Source: Planctomycetota bacterium
GTDB lineage: Bacteria; Planctomycetota; UBA8108; UBA1146; JAJFFE01
Reading direction: 5' to 3'
Assembly: GCA_020425835.1 (NCBI GenBank)
Contig: JAGQRC010000195.1
Span: 1 to 6,823 of the forward strand
Length of the DNA stretch: 6,823 nucleotides
The notes below the pieces were generated by a model, which saw nothing but the letters and a program-made list of their open reading frames with translations, was not told where the DNA came from and did not search any database. Shown in pieces: positions 6,393 through 6,823 of this stretch. How positions within the stretch are numbered: position 1 is the first letter of the stretch; each line of letters starts with the position of its first letter. Made by a program: the position numbers and the translations under genes.

Positions 6393-6823
6393 GATCGTCC
6401 CCGATCCGGCGCACCGATCTCGATGCGATAGGCGTGCTGGCCCTCGCGCTCGACCATGACGTCGATCGCGAGGAATTGCTGGATGACTTCGATGTTCGTC
6501 TGGGTGTGGCGCGAGAGCGCGGTGGTGCGGAACGACCCGCCGCCGGCCATCGCCCACGGGATCAACAACTGATCGGCGAGGTGCTCACCCACCGGCGCGT
6601 CGCTCTTCAGGTAGCGTTGCGCTTGACGGACGACCTCCCGCGCGACGGCCTCCGCCGGCTTGCCGTGCTTGCCGAACGCGGAGAAGACCTCGGTGACGTG
6701 CTCGCACTCGAACTCGAGGATCACCGCGTTACCCGGACCCGCGGACTCGACCTCCTCGACGTTCGCCTGCTGCCGATCGAGCGCGAGCTGGTGCTTCACC
6801 TTGTGGATCTCGCGGTGACCGAT
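6389..6823 (-). CDS. rtcA: RtcA RNA 3'-terminal phosphate cyclase, C-terminal part (5' end beyond window)
   Basis: This 144-aa fragment reads open from the right edge to a TGA at 6391-6389. It matches the C-terminal two fifths of RtcA, a protein of about 340 aa that uses ATP to convert RNA 3'-phosphates into 2',3'-cyclic phosphates. Diagnostic stretches are VESAGPGNAVILEFE, PVGEHLADQLLIPWAMAGGG (about fragment residues 77-96) and LSRHTQTNIEVIQQFL (about 103-118). His106 corresponds to the His309 that becomes adenylated in E. coli RtcA, so the catalytic residue is present. The frame is open before the GTG at 6799 (reading IGHREIHK), so that codon is internal and the start lies outside. The gene is upstream of rtcB in the same transcript and shares ATGA with it, implying translational coupling. 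E. coli has the opposite order, rtcB then rtcA. Any regulator such as RtcR would lie outside the window. Confidence 0.92.
   Translation of the reverse strand: MGHREIHKVKHQLALDRQQANVEEVESAGPGNAVILEFECEHVTEVFSAFGKHGKPAEAVAREVVRQAQRYLKSDAPVGEHLADQLLIPWAMAGGGSFRTTALSRHTQTNIEVIQQFLAIDVMVEREGQHAYRIEIGAPDRGRS

Noticed and set aside
4986..6431. 481-codon open frame on the plus strand, antisense to rtcB
   Set aside because: rtcB on the minus strand is unambiguous with all active-site motifs; the antisense product matches nothing.
6393..6557. Upstream extension of the rtcB open frame by 55 codons
   Set aside because: The added residues are Arg/His/Pro-rich, unlike RtcB, and lie entirely inside the rtcA coding sequence; the ATGA overlap and GGGGA site support the start at 6392.
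1..6823. Abundant TCGA and GATCG words throughout the window
   Set aside because: They follow from frequent codon pairs such as CTC-GAT and ATC-GAC in GC-rich genes and occur in all genes alike, so they do not mark a special element.
1..6823. CRISPR arrays, insertion sequences, tRNA or rRNA genes, attachment sites
   Set aside because: I looked for regularly spaced repeats, transposase motifs, terminal inverted repeats and tRNA-like folds and saw none.

Overview
The window is GC-rich (roughly two thirds G+C by eye) bacterial DNA with four recognisable protein-coding genes and one gene cut by the right edge. Three traits point to Planctomycetota: a secreted beta-propeller protein ending in paired dockerin-like calcium loops and a Cys-rich tail, an ECF sigma factor directly followed by a Ser/Thr kinase with a TPR tail, and the overall protein style. 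The phylum is an inference from gene content; no marker gene is present to prove it.

Layout. 1-243: no gene; it holds a perfect 10-bp inverted repeat (176-212) just past the end of the first gene. 244-1704 (minus): a secreted FG-GAP/VCBS propeller protein with a dockerin-like C-terminus. 1705-1850: a divergent intergenic region with a perfect 18-bp palindrome (1751-1768). 1851-2474 (plus): an ECF-type sigma factor. 2464-4965 (plus): a membrane-anchored Hanks-type Ser/Thr kinase with a long C-terminal TPR region, overlapping the sigma gene by 11 nt. 4966-4994: a 29-nt gap where the kinase gene and rtcB converge. 4995-6392 (minus): rtcB, the RNA-splicing ligase. 6389-6823 (minus): the 3' part of rtcA, the RNA 3'-phosphate cyclase, whose stop codon overlaps the rtcB start as ATGA.

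Two functional units emerge. The sigma factor and kinase form a probable signalling operon: the TPR region may sense something, the kinase may phosphorylate targets including the sigma factor, and the sigma factor would redirect transcription. The palindrome upstream is the best candidate control site, and it is shared with the divergent secreted-protein gene. The second unit is an RNA end-healing and sealing operon transcribed rtcA then rtcB. RtcA makes 2',3'-cyclic phosphate ends, and RtcB joins such ends, or 3'-phosphates, to 5'-OH ends. Nothing in the window links the two units beyond adjacency. I did not find a clearly undescribed system. The most worthwhile leads are the sigma-kinase module with its palindrome and the rtcA-rtcB gene order.
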